From NCBI GenBank assembly GCA_035995885.1, contig DASYKC010000210.1, positions 1 to 64,000 on the forward strand: a DNA stretch of 64,000 nucleotides. The letters run 5' to 3'. Origin of the DNA: Schlegelella_A sp035995885 (GTDB taxonomy: Bacteria; Pseudomonadota; Gammaproteobacteria; Burkholderiales; Burkholderiaceae_C). How positions within the stretch are numbered: position 1 is the first letter of the stretch; each line of letters begins with the position of its first letter. Under the pieces are notes generated by a model. That model was not told the origin of the DNA, searched no databases, and saw nothing but the letters and a program-made list of their open reading frames with translations. Shown here in pieces: positions 50,359 through 58,174 of this stretch. The translations under genes and the position numbers were made by a program.

Positions 50359-51885
50359 ATGATGGATGTGTCGACGCGGCGCCAGCTTGTTCTCGCGCTG
50401 GCCGCGAGCCTCGCGGCTTGCGGCGGCGGCGCCGACACGACCGCCTTGTCCGGCAGCAAGGTCATCGATTCGTCGAACACACCCCAGCCGCCGCCGCCGG
50501 CACCGACGCCGCCACCGCCGCCGCCGGCACCGACCCCGCCGCCGCCGGCCGGTCCGGGCGATCCGATCGTGACGCCGTATTCGGCGGCCGCTTCGGGCGT
50601 GACACCGGCGCTCGAGGGCGGCAGCATCGCCCACGGCGGCGACGGCGCGCTCTGGTTCAGCGGCGGCTTCGTTCCCAACCAGATCGGCCGCATGACGAGC
50701 GCCGGCGCGGTCAGCTACCCGGTGACGAAGGCCGCCGGCCTGGTCTCGTTCAACCCCGGGCCACTGGCGCGCGGACCCGACGGCAACATCTGGTTCGCCG
50801 ATCCGCTCGCCGGCATCGACATCGCCGGGACGATCGGCACGGTCGACGTCGCGACCAAGGTGGCGAGCGAATACGCGACGCCGCTGCTGAAGACGACGAT
50901 CCAGATCAGCCACAGCACCTCGCAGGACCAGTCGTGCGACACCGGCAGCGCGATCTGCACGCCGGTGCCGAAGGGCAGCTGCGTCGCCGTACCGCCGCGC
51001 CCCGGCGTTCCCGCCTCCGGGCCGATCGCCGCGGTGCCGCCGTTCGCGGGCAGCACGTGCCGCACGGTGACCACCGGCCCGACCCTCGTTCCCGCCTGCG
51101 CGCCGATCTCGGCGACGCTCGCCGACGGCTACACGACGACGACGTGCCCGACGACCACGATCGGGCCGACGAGCGTCACCGCCTGCAGCCTGGAAGCGCC
51201 GGTGGCGGCGAACGCGTTCATCCGCATCGTCTGCACCGGCATCACGCCGGGATCGCAGGCCTACAAGATCACGACCGGCCCGGACGGCAATCTCTGGTTC
51301 ACCGAATACAACGGCACACGGATCGGCAAGTTCGACGTCACGACCCAGCTCGCCACCGAATACGGCCCGCTGCTGACGCCGGCGACCTCGATCGTCACCG
51401 GACCGGACGGCAACGTCTGGTTCGCCGAGCGCAGCAGCGACGGCTCGAGCTCGGTGCTCGGCCGCGTCACGCCGGCCGGCGTGATCACCGAATACAAGAC
51501 GACGCCGGTGCCGGGCTCGGTCGCCGCGCTCGCTGCCGGCGCCGACGGCCACGTCTGGTTCGTCAAGGACGGCTTCGGCGGCCCGGCCGTCGGCCGCGTC
51601 GACCCCGCGACCGGCGCGTTCACGACTTTCTCGAGCGGCCTGAACGGCGCCTTCACCCTGTTCGGCGGCATGGCCCTCGGCGGCGACGGCAACGTCTGGT
51701 TCACGAGCTACTACGACGGCCTGATCGGCCGCGTCACGCCGGCCGGCGCGATCAGCGAGTTCGGCGGCGTCGCCCCGAACGCTCAGCTCAACGCCATCAC
51801 GGCGGGGCCGCAGATCGCCGGCTCGAACACGCTCTGGGTCACCGACCCGACCAACAAGAGCATCGCCAAGCTCACCCTGCGCTAG
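50359..51885 (+). CDS. Vgb-like (virginiamycin B lyase fold) beta-propeller lipoprotein
   Basis: A 508-residue exported lipoprotein: hydrophobic signal with lipobox SLAACGGG at about residue 19-24, then a proline-rich linker (PPPPAPTPPPPPPAPTPPPP). The propeller blades carry the Vgb/NHL-type repeat GPDGN(L/V)WF, seen at least five times (for example GPDGNVWFAERSSDG, GGDGNVWFTSYYDGLIG). An insertion of about 110 residues after the second blade is rich in Cys, Thr and Pro (SCDTGSAICTPVPKGSC and others). True lyase residues were not checked; streptogramin resistance should not be assumed. The ATG pair at 50359/50362 gives the start. Confidence 0.82.
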   Translation: MMDVSTRRQLVLALAASLAACGGGADTTALSGSKVIDSSNTPQPPPPAPTPPPPPPAPTPPPPAGPGDPIVTPYSAAASGVTPALEGGSIAHGGDGALWFSGGFVPNQIGRMTSAGAVSYPVTKAAGLVSFNPGPLARGPDGNIWFADPLAGIDIAGTIGTVDVATKVASEYATPLLKTTIQISHSTSQDQSCDTGSAICTPVPKGSCVAVPPRPGVPASGPIAAVPPFAGSTCRTVTTGPTLVPACAPISATLADGYTTTTCPTTTIGPTSVTACSLEAPVAANAFIRIVCTGITPGSQAYKITTGPDGNLWFTEYNGTRIGKFDVTTQLATEYGPLLTPATSIVTGPDGNVWFAERSSDGSSSVLGRVTPAGVITEYKTTPVPGSVAALAAGADGHVWFVKDGFGGPAVGRVDPATGAFTTFSSGLNGAFTLFGGMALGGDGNVWFTSYYDGLIGRVTPAGAISEFGGVAPNAQLNAITAGPQIAGSNTLWVTDPTNKSIAKLTLR

Positions 51886-52288
51886 CGCCCGCGCCGGCGA
51901 CGAAGCCGGCGGACTTGCGGAAGATGTTGGGCTTGCGATAGATCGCCAGGATCACGCAGCCTTCGTCGCTGTGCGTCTCGTGCATCGAGCCCGGCGTGCG
52001 CCAGACGAACTGGCCGGCGCGGCAGATCCCGTCGTGGTCGTAGAACGAGCCCTCGAGAACCCAGCTCTGCTCGATCTCGGGGTGGCGGTGGAACGGCAGC
52101 GAGGCGCCCGGCTCCCACTTGAGCAGAACCGTCATCTCGCCGGCGGCGTCGTTGCAGTAGAGGACCTTCATGGCGATCCTGTCGAACTGCGACGGCTGCC
52201 ACTCGAGCTGCTCGGGATCGACGTAGGTCGAGCCGCCGGGCGTCGGCTGCAGGGGGCCGGCGAGGCGTTCGGCGTGAGGGTCGGTCAT
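51872..52288 (-). CDS. Cupin-domain protein
   Basis: A 138-residue single-domain cupin. Motif 1 is FHRHPEIEQSWVLEGSFYDH, supplying His, His and Glu ligands, and motif 2 PGSMHETHSDEGCVIL supplies the last His. The general look, with a DPEQLEW start, resembles ChrR-type anti-sigma cupins and small dioxygenase-like cupins. Its end overlaps the convergent Vgb-like gene by 14 bp. Substrate unknown. Confidence 0.87.
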   Translation of the reverse strand: MTDPHAERLAGPLQPTPGGSTYVDPEQLEWQPSQFDRIAMKVLYCNDAAGEMTVLLKWEPGASLPFHRHPEIEQSWVLEGSFYDHDGICRAGQFVWRTPGSMHETHSDEGCVILAIYRKPNIFRKSAGFVAGAGASAG

Positions 52289-52351
52289 GGCGCGGCTCCT
52301 GAGTCGAAGGGACCGGCCGATCTTAGAGGGCGCCGCAGCTGCGGCGCCGCC

Positions 52352-52882
52352 TCAGAAATTGCGCTTCATGAAGATGCCGAGCGAGCCCTTGCGCATGCGC
52401 ATCGTCACGCGGTCGTCGCCGCCGAGACGAAAGGCCAGGCCCTGGTTGAGGAAAACCTGCGACTGCGGCGGCTTCCATTCGATGCCGACCTTGCTGACGT
52501 AGGGCACCGCCTCCGAGCCGAGCGCCCGCTCGACCAGGCTGCTCGCCGGCGCCGGGCCGGCCGAGACGTTGCGCAAGCCGAGCGAGAGCCCCGGCAGCGT
52601 CGACCCGGCCGCCGCGGCGCTGTCGAAACGGGCGTCGACCGGCCGCGCCGCCGCGGCGCGCGCCTCGAAGTGGACGCCGATGTCGAGCGCGCCGCGCGAC
52701 AGCGACCAGCGGTAGCCGCCCGCCTCGGCGGCGCCGCTCGCCGTCCAGCGCACGGGTGGGGCGACGGCGCCGGCGCGCGCCTCGAGAACAGGCGCCGGCG
52801 CGGCGGGTTCGGCGGCGCCGGACGAGCCCGCTCCTGCCAGCAGGCCGGCAAGACAGTAAAGCCGAAATCCGATTCGTCGCAT
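52352..52882 (-). CDS. Hypothetical exported protein
   Basis: A 176-residue protein with a signal peptide (residues about 1-23, GSSGAAEP) followed by an Ala/Pro-rich linker and a beta-rich domain with GYRWSLSRGALDIGVHFEAR and KVGIEWKPPQSQVFL. The C-terminus RVTMRMRKGSLGIFMKRNF is basic and beta-like. I recognise no family. It is on the strand opposite the HlyD/ABC exporter genes, 230 bp from the 67-residue gene. Confidence 0.7.
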   Translation of the reverse strand: MRRIGFRLYCLAGLLAGAGSSGAAEPAAPAPVLEARAGAVAPPVRWTASGAAEAGGYRWSLSRGALDIGVHFEARAAAARPVDARFDSAAAAGSTLPGLSLGLRNVSAGPAPASSLVERALGSEAVPYVSKVGIEWKPPQSQVFLNQGLAFRLGGDDRVTMRMRKGSLGIFMKRNF

Positions 52883-53114
52883 GGGACCTCGATGATGCTC
52901 CGCCGATGCCCGCCGTGGCGCACTTCGACGTTACCGTCCGTACCTGCGGCTGGCAATCGGCACCGGTCGCCCGCACGAGTGAGAGACCGGCTGTCGGCGC
53001 GGTAGGACCGCGCTGACGTCCGTCCCCCCGGAGCGCGGGGGTGCGCCGGCCCGGCGCGCTGGACCGGGCACGCATGCTGCCGACGGCTGTGATGGATCGG
53101 ATCGGAGTAGGTTC

Positions 53115-53318
53115 ATGGACGACGCGATGACGTGGGGGCTCCAGGCCCGCGAGCTCGAACGCCGACTGCTCGAAGCCGCCGAAGCGCTGCTCGCTCACGA
53201 AGGAACCGGCTTCGCGCTCGTTCCGTTTCCGGGCCGGCTGCCGGCGCGCTGCGTCGCGATCGGCGAGCTGGCGCGGATCCGCGAGATGGTCAAGCCGATC
53301 GGCAACGTCGAAGTCTAG
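53115..53318 (+). CDS. Small hypothetical protein upstream of exporter genes
   Basis: A 67-residue protein, N-terminal half helical (RELERRLLEAAEALLAHEG), C-terminal half with GFALVPFPGRLPARCVAIGE and one Cys. It lies 125 bp upstream of the HlyD-like gene on the same strand. Its size and place make it a possible substrate of the C39-type exporter, but no Gly-Gly cleavage motif is present (EGTG is the nearest), so it may be unrelated. Confidence 0.6.
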   Translation: MDDAMTWGLQARELERRLLEAAEALLAHEGTGFALVPFPGRLPARCVAIGELARIREMVKPIGNVEV

Positions 53319-53443
53319 GCGACGTCGACCGCGCCGCCAGCGCACGGGCGAGCTGCCCGACGGCGCGCCGCCGCTCGACGCGGCCGCGGAAAGCCGGAGA
53401 ATCGGTTCCTGGCTTTCCCGTCCGCCGCGAGGCGACGCGCTGC

Positions 53444-54736
53444 ATGGACCGACCGCCCTCTCCGCTGTTCCGGCAAGCCGCCATCGAGGCGGCCTCGGGA
53501 ACGCAGATCGGCGCGGCGTTGACGACCCATTGGCGTGGCGTCGCCGCGTTCACGGCGGTCGCCTTCGCGCTCCTCGCCGCGCTGATCGCCTTCGTCGCCC
53601 TCGTCGAGTACGCGCCGGTGCATCGCGTCGCCGCCTTCGTCGACGCGCGCGGCGGCCTGGTCCGCCTCAAGGCGCCGCTCGACGGCCGCGTCACCCGCCT
53701 GGCGGTGAGCGACGGCGCCATCGTCAGGAAGGGCGACCTGCTCGCCGTCATCGGCAGCGAGCGCCTGCGCGAGGAAGGCGGCGGCGAGCGCGCCGCCGTG
53801 CGCCAGCAGCTCGAGGCCGAGAAGGCGACGATCGGGCGCGAGATCGACGCGGCCCGCCAGGAAGCCGCCGTCAATCGCCTCATGCTCGAGCGCCGCCTGC
53901 ACGGCCTGCGCGAGGAGCGCGAGACCTTGCGCGCCGACATGCGCTCGGGCGAGCGCCTGCTCGCCAGCCTGGTCGCGCAGAGCGACCACGTCGCCTCGGC
54001 GGCGGCCGAGGGCTACCTGCCGCGCCAGCAGGCGGCGCAGAAGCGCGACGAGGTCAGCACGCAGGAGAGCCGGCTCGCCAGCGTGCGCGGCGCGGCGGCG
54101 CGCGTCGAGCGCGACATCGAGACGGGCGAGGCCGAGCGCCGCCTCGTCGACGCGCGTCTCGCCGGCGTCATCGAGAACCGGCAGCGCTCGAGCGGCGAGC
54201 TGAACCGCCTGCGCGTGCAGAGCGACATGGATGCCGAGCAGGTCGTCCGCGCGCCGCAGGACGGACGCGTCTCGTACGCGTCGCTCGCCCAGGGCCAGTC
54301 GGTCGAGGCCGGCCAGCCGCTCTTCACGATCGCGCCGAAGGACGATCCGCTCATCGTCAAGCTGCTCGTCGCGCCGGCGGCCGTGGCTTCGGTGCGGCCC
54401 GGCGTCGACTTCAAGCTCGCCTTTCGCGCCTACCCGCAGGAGCGCTTCGGCCTGTTCGCGGCGCGGATCGACAGCGTCAACGAGATCCCGTCGCTGCCCG
54501 GCGAGGTGCCGCAGGCGGCGGCATCGAGCGAGCCGATGTTCGTCGCCGTCGCCTCGCTGCCCGGAGAGCTGCGCGGCACGCACGGCGAGGTCCTGCCGCT
54601 CAAGCCCGGCATGCTCGCCGACGCGCTCGTGCCGATCGAGCGGCGCACCGTTCTCGAGTGGCTGCTCGACCCGATCCTGCGCGGCCTCAACGACAGCGTC
54701 GGCCGCGGCCGCGCCGCCGCCGAAGCGCGCCGCTGA
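53444..54736 (+). CDS. HlyD-type membrane-fusion (periplasmic adaptor) protein
   Basis: A 430-residue adaptor of the ColV/RaxA-like type. It has a short cytoplasmic head, one transmembrane helix at about residues 33-55 and a split lipoyl domain (LVRLKAPLDGRVTRLAVSDG and VVRAPQDGRVSYASLAQGQS). A long coiled-coil hairpin (about 110-255, rich in Glu/Arg/Ala) and a beta-barrel C-terminal part follow. It would join the ABC exporter encoded next to an outer-membrane channel. The frame is open upstream, but ATG 53444 precedes the helix suitably. Its stop overlaps the next start by one base (TGATG). Confidence 0.9.
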   Translation: MDRPPSPLFRQAAIEAASGTQIGAALTTHWRGVAAFTAVAFALLAALIAFVALVEYAPVHRVAAFVDARGGLVRLKAPLDGRVTRLAVSDGAIVRKGDLLAVIGSERLREEGGGERAAVRQQLEAEKATIGREIDAARQEAAVNRLMLERRLHGLREERETLRADMRSGERLLASLVAQSDHVASAAAEGYLPRQQAAQKRDEVSTQESRLASVRGAAARVERDIETGEAERRLVDARLAGVIENRQRSSGELNRLRVQSDMDAEQVVRAPQDGRVSYASLAQGQSVEAGQPLFTIAPKDDPLIVKLLVAPAAVASVRPGVDFKLAFRAYPQERFGLFAARIDSVNEIPSLPGEVPQAAASSEPMFVAVASLPGELRGTHGEVLPLKPGMLADALVPIERRTVLEWLLDPILRGLNDSVGRGRAAAEARR

Positions 54737-56895
54737 TGCTGAACTTTCGTCTCTGGGGCCGGCGCCAGGTGCCGTTCGTCGGCGCCAGCGAGCTCAACGA
54801 ATGCGGCCTCGCCTGCCTGGCGGCGATCAGCGCCTACTTCGAAGGCGAGCCCGGCCTCGCCGAGATCCGCCAGCTCGCCGTGCCGAGCGGCCGCGGCGAG
54901 ACGCTGCTCGAGCTGCGCAACCTGGCCGAGCGAATCGGCCTCGGCGCGCGCGGCGTCAAGGTCGGCGTGAACGCGCTGGCGCAGCTCGCCGTGCCGGCGA
55001 TCCTGCACTGGGACATGAATCACTTCGTCGTCCTCGAGAGGGTGACGAAGAACGGCATCGTCATTATGGATCCGGCCGCCGGCCGCCTCGCCGTGCCGTG
55101 GTCGGCCGTCGACACCTCGTTCACCGGCGTCGCCCTCGAGACGCGCGTTTCGCCGAGCTGGCGCAAGGCGCGCGGGCCGGGCCGCAAGGTCTCGCTGCTC
55201 GACTTCCTGGCGCCGCTCTCGCAATGGCGCAACGACATCGCCCTCGTCGTCGCGCTCTCGATCCTGATGGAGGTGCTCGTCCTGCTCGCGCCGCTGCAGA
55301 TGCAGCTGTCGATCGACAGCGCCCTGCAGGGCTCGGACGGGCGCCTGGTCTGGGTGCTGGCGATCGGCTTCACCCTCGTCGTCCTGCTGCAGGGGGCGAT
55401 CTCGGTCGTCCGCGCCTGGACGCTCGCGGTCTTCGGCGCGCGCGTCGGCTACGAGCTGAAGGACCGCTTCGTCCGCGCCCTGCACCGCAAGTCGGCGCGC
55501 TTCTTCCTCAAGCACCACAGCGCCGACATCCTCAGCCGCAGCCGCTCGGTCGACACGATCCAGTCGCTCGTCACGGCGCAGCTGCTGCAGGCGCTGCTCG
55601 ACGGTGCGATGTCGATCGCGATCGTCGTCGTCATGCTGCTCGCGGTGCCGTCGATGGCGGCGGTCGTGATCGTCTTCGCGGCGATCAACCTGCTCGCCAC
55701 CGCCGGCCTGCGCCGCGCCGCGATCGACGTCTCGCGCCGGGGCCTCCGCGTCGCCGCCCAGGCCGACGCCTACTTCCTCGAGAACGCGCGCGCGGCGCGG
55801 GCGATCAGGCTGTTCGGCAAGGAGCTCGTGCGCAGCAACGTCTGGCGCAACAAGTTCGTCGACCTGACCAACCTCGGCCTCGCCGACGGCCGGCTGACGA
55901 TGTTCTCGGCCCAGATGTCGCAGCTGACGAACGGCCTCGGCAACGTCGCCCTGATCGCGCTCGGCACCTGGCTCGTCCTCGGCAACCAGATCACGCTCGG
56001 CACGATGATGATGTTCTTCCTGTTCCGCGCCTTCCTCGTCGAGCGGCTCAACCGCGCCGTCCTGTACGCGATGGAGCTGCGCCGCGTCCGCACCAACGCC
56101 GAGCGGATCGAGGAGGTGATGGCCGACGAGGCCGGTGTCGACGACGCGGCGCACGAGTGCGCCTTCGTCGTCGCCGATGGCGCCGGCGTCCGCATCGAGG
56201 TGAAGGACGTCTGGTTCCGCTACGGCAACGACACGCCCTGGGTCCTGCAGGGCGCGAGCCTGGTGGTCGAGCCGGGCGAGTCGGTCGCGATCACGGGCCC
56301 GTCGGGAAGCGGCAAGACGACGCTGCTCCACCTCATGATTGGCCTGCTCGAGCCGAACCGCGGCGAGGTGCTCGTCAACGGCCGCGAGGTAAAGACGATC
56401 GCCTCGGCCGACCTGGCGCGGGCGATCGGCGTCGTCATGCAGGACGACATCCTGTTCCAGGGCACGGTCGCCGAGAACGTCTCGTTCTTCGACACGCCGA
56501 TCGACATGGCGCGGGTCGCGCGCGCGGCGCGCCAGGCCAACGTCGCCGCCGAGATCGAGGCGATGCCGATGCAGTACCACTCGATGCTCGCCGAGGCGGC
56601 CGCCGACATCTCGGGCGGGCAGAAGCAGCGCCTCTTCATCGCCCGCGCGCTCTATCACGCGCCGCGCGTCCTCTTCCTCGACGAGGCGACGAGCCACCTC
56701 GACACGGCGAGCGAGGCGCTCGTCTCGCGCGCGGTCGAGGCGATGGACATCACGCGCGTGCTGGTCGCCCACCGCAAGGAGACGATCGCGATCGCCGATC
56801 GCGTCGTCGCGCTCGAGCCGGCGCGCGGCCTCGTGCGCGCAGTCGACGCGGCGGTGAGCGAGCCGGAACGGGCGACGGCAGCGCCGCTGCCCTGA
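54736..56895 (+). CDS. Peptidase-containing (C39) ABC exporter
   Basis: A 719-residue bacteriocin-type exporter. The N-terminal C39 protease has Cys in NECGLACLAAISAYFEG (about residue 23), His in ILHWDMNHFVVLERV and Asp in IVIMDPAAGRL. Six transmembrane helices occupy about 155-430. The nucleotide-binding domain has Walker A TGPSGSGKTTLLHLM (about residues 517-531), signature ISGGQKQRLFIARAL and Walker B RVLFLDEATSHLD. Such exporters cut the leader after a double-glycine and secrete the peptide. It overlaps the HlyD gene by one base; the outer-membrane partner and substrate are not seen here. Confidence 0.93.
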   Translation: MLNFRLWGRRQVPFVGASELNECGLACLAAISAYFEGEPGLAEIRQLAVPSGRGETLLELRNLAERIGLGARGVKVGVNALAQLAVPAILHWDMNHFVVLERVTKNGIVIMDPAAGRLAVPWSAVDTSFTGVALETRVSPSWRKARGPGRKVSLLDFLAPLSQWRNDIALVVALSILMEVLVLLAPLQMQLSIDSALQGSDGRLVWVLAIGFTLVVLLQGAISVVRAWTLAVFGARVGYELKDRFVRALHRKSARFFLKHHSADILSRSRSVDTIQSLVTAQLLQALLDGAMSIAIVVVMLLAVPSMAAVVIVFAAINLLATAGLRRAAIDVSRRGLRVAAQADAYFLENARAARAIRLFGKELVRSNVWRNKFVDLTNLGLADGRLTMFSAQMSQLTNGLGNVALIALGTWLVLGNQITLGTMMMFFLFRAFLVERLNRAVLYAMELRRVRTNAERIEEVMADEAGVDDAAHECAFVVADGAGVRIEVKDVWFRYGNDTPWVLQGASLVVEPGESVAITGPSGSGKTTLLHLMIGLLEPNRGEVLVNGREVKTIASADLARAIGVVMQDDILFQGTVAENVSFFDTPIDMARVARAARQANVAAEIEAMPMQYHSMLAEAAADISGGQKQRLFIARALYHAPRVLFLDEATSHLDTASEALVSRAVEAMDITRVLVAHRKETIAIADRVVALEPARGLVRAVDAAVSEPERATAAPLP

Positions 56896-56936
56896 CGCGG
56901 TCGCGCCGCGCCGGTGCCTCGGCTGCCGCGAGCGAC

Positions 56937-57179
56937 TCAGTGCTTGCCGATCTCGCGCCAGCTCTTCTCGTGGACTTCGACGCCGAACTTCTTCGCCGCC
57001 GCCAGGATGCGCTTCCACGCCGCGTCGCGCTCGGCATCGGTGACGCCCTTGACCTGGTTGAAGCGGGCGATCGCGTTGCGAACGTGGGTCGCGTTCTCGA
57101 GCGGCTCCTTGCGTTCCTTCGGGAAGGCGAACTGGCGCGGATCGATGGCCTTGCGATCTGCGGCGTCGAGCTTGCTCAT
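56937..57179 (-). CDS. DUF6582-like small protein
   Basis: An 80-residue basic soluble protein. The start KLDAADRKAIDPRQFAFPKE and the following HVRNAIARFNQVKGVTDAER fit a family of short bacterial proteins often labelled DUF6582 (pattern FA.P..R..P....SHARNA.AR..Q), and the tail AAKKFGVEVHEKSWREIG is typical of its longer form. No function is known. AGGAGA lies just before ATG 57179. It converges on the ABC exporter gene. Confidence 0.75.
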   Translation of the reverse strand: MSKLDAADRKAIDPRQFAFPKERKEPLENATHVRNAIARFNQVKGVTDAERDAAWKRILAAAKKFGVEVHEKSWREIGKH

Positions 57180-57256
57180 GGCGGTCTCCTGAGGGTCAGA
57201 TGAGCGAAAGTCGGCAAGCCCCGTTCCCGTCGCGAAGGGCGGCGACAGTCGCCGCG

Positions 57257-58174
57257 TCAGTGGCGCGCGAAGAAGCGCCAGATCTCGTCGGTCGCGTCGA
57301 GCGAAGACGAAGGCGGATCGAGAAAGCGCGCCAGGCGCTCGCCGCCCGGCCAGGAGTGGCCGCCACCCTCGACGGCGACGAGCTCGACCGCGCTGCCGGC
57401 GGCGCACGAGCGGTAGCGGGTTCGCCGCAGGGCGCCGTCCTGCTCGGTCGCGGCGGCGTCGCCGCAGCCGTCGTGACGACGCCAGAAGTCGATCGCCGAG
57501 GCGACGCTGCGCACGTCGTGGACGGCGCGGGCCTTGGCGCCCTCGCCGCCGTCGAACGGCAGGTTCCGGTCGGCCGTGCCGTGGATGACGAGCACCGGCA
57601 CCGGCCGCGCCGGCCGGCAGCGATCGAACGCCGTCATCTCGCCGGCGACGATGGCGACCCCCGCGATGCGGTCGGCGAGCGCGCACGCGACCTCGTACGC
57701 CATCATCCCGCCGTTCGAGATGCCGGTCGCGTAGACGCGCGCGCGGTCGATCGCGACCGTCGCCGCCAGGTCGTCGAGGAGCGCGGCGACAAAGGCGATC
57801 TCGTCGACGCGCTGCTGCATCGCCGAGCCGCAGCAGCTGCCCGCGTTCCACGTCCGCAGCTTGCCGGCGATGCCGCCCGAGCCTTGCGGGTAGACGGCGA
57901 CGAAGCCTTCGGCCTCGCCTTTCGCGCTCATGCGCGACTGCCTGCGCACCGAGTCGGCGTTGCCGCCGCCGCCATGGAAGACGATGACGACGGCCAGCGG
58001 GCGATCGCGCCGGCTCGGCAGGTCGATCTCGTAGCCGCGCTCGCCGGTGCCGACGCGGACCTGGCGCTCGATCGTCTCGGCGCTCGCCCTCGCGCACGCC
58101 GCCGCGAGGACGACGGCGGCGAGCGCGGCGGCGAGCGCGGCACCGAGCACGCGCAGCAGCGACGTCGCGCTCAT
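57257..58174 (-). CDS. LpqC/PHB-depolymerase-type secreted esterase
   Basis: A 305-residue secreted alpha/beta hydrolase related to poly(3-hydroxybutyrate) depolymerases and feruloyl esterases. The signal peptide ends at about residue 32 (CARASAET). Seen are the oxyanion segment VVIVFHGGGGNADS, the nucleophile elbow YATGISNGGMMAYEVA and VPVLVIHGTADRNLPFDGG with the acid. The catalytic His is in EGGGHSWPGG. The ATG at 58174 overlaps the putA stop by 4 bp. It ends the TonB receptor/OCD/putA run. PHB as substrate is not proven; many relatives cut plant ester bonds. Confidence 0.88.
   Translation of the reverse strand: MSATSLLRVLGAALAAALAAVVLAAACARASAETIERQVRVGTGERGYEIDLPSRRDRPLAVVIVFHGGGGNADSVRRQSRMSAKGEAEGFVAVYPQGSGGIAGKLRTWNAGSCCGSAMQQRVDEIAFVAALLDDLAATVAIDRARVYATGISNGGMMAYEVACALADRIAGVAIVAGEMTAFDRCRPARPVPVLVIHGTADRNLPFDGGEGAKARAVHDVRSVASAIDFWRRHDGCGDAAATEQDGALRRTRYRSCAAGSAVELVAVEGGGHSWPGGERLARFLDPPSSSLDATDEIWRFFARH

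Noticed and set aside
50359..51885. Streptogramin B lyase resistance gene
   Set aside because: Shares the propeller repeats only; lipoprotein anchor, large insertion and unverified catalytic residues do not support antibiotic resistance.
53530..56895. A 1121-codon plus-strand frame suggesting a giant ABC protein
   Set aside because: The first 400 codons are a shadow of the HlyD gene; the real start is ATG 54736, where the C39 domain begins.
54430..57018. Long minus-strand frame (862 codons) opposite the exporter
   Set aside because: Composition is almost only Asp, Arg, Glu, Val and Ala, the usual antisense shadow of GC-rich coding DNA; no domain is visible.
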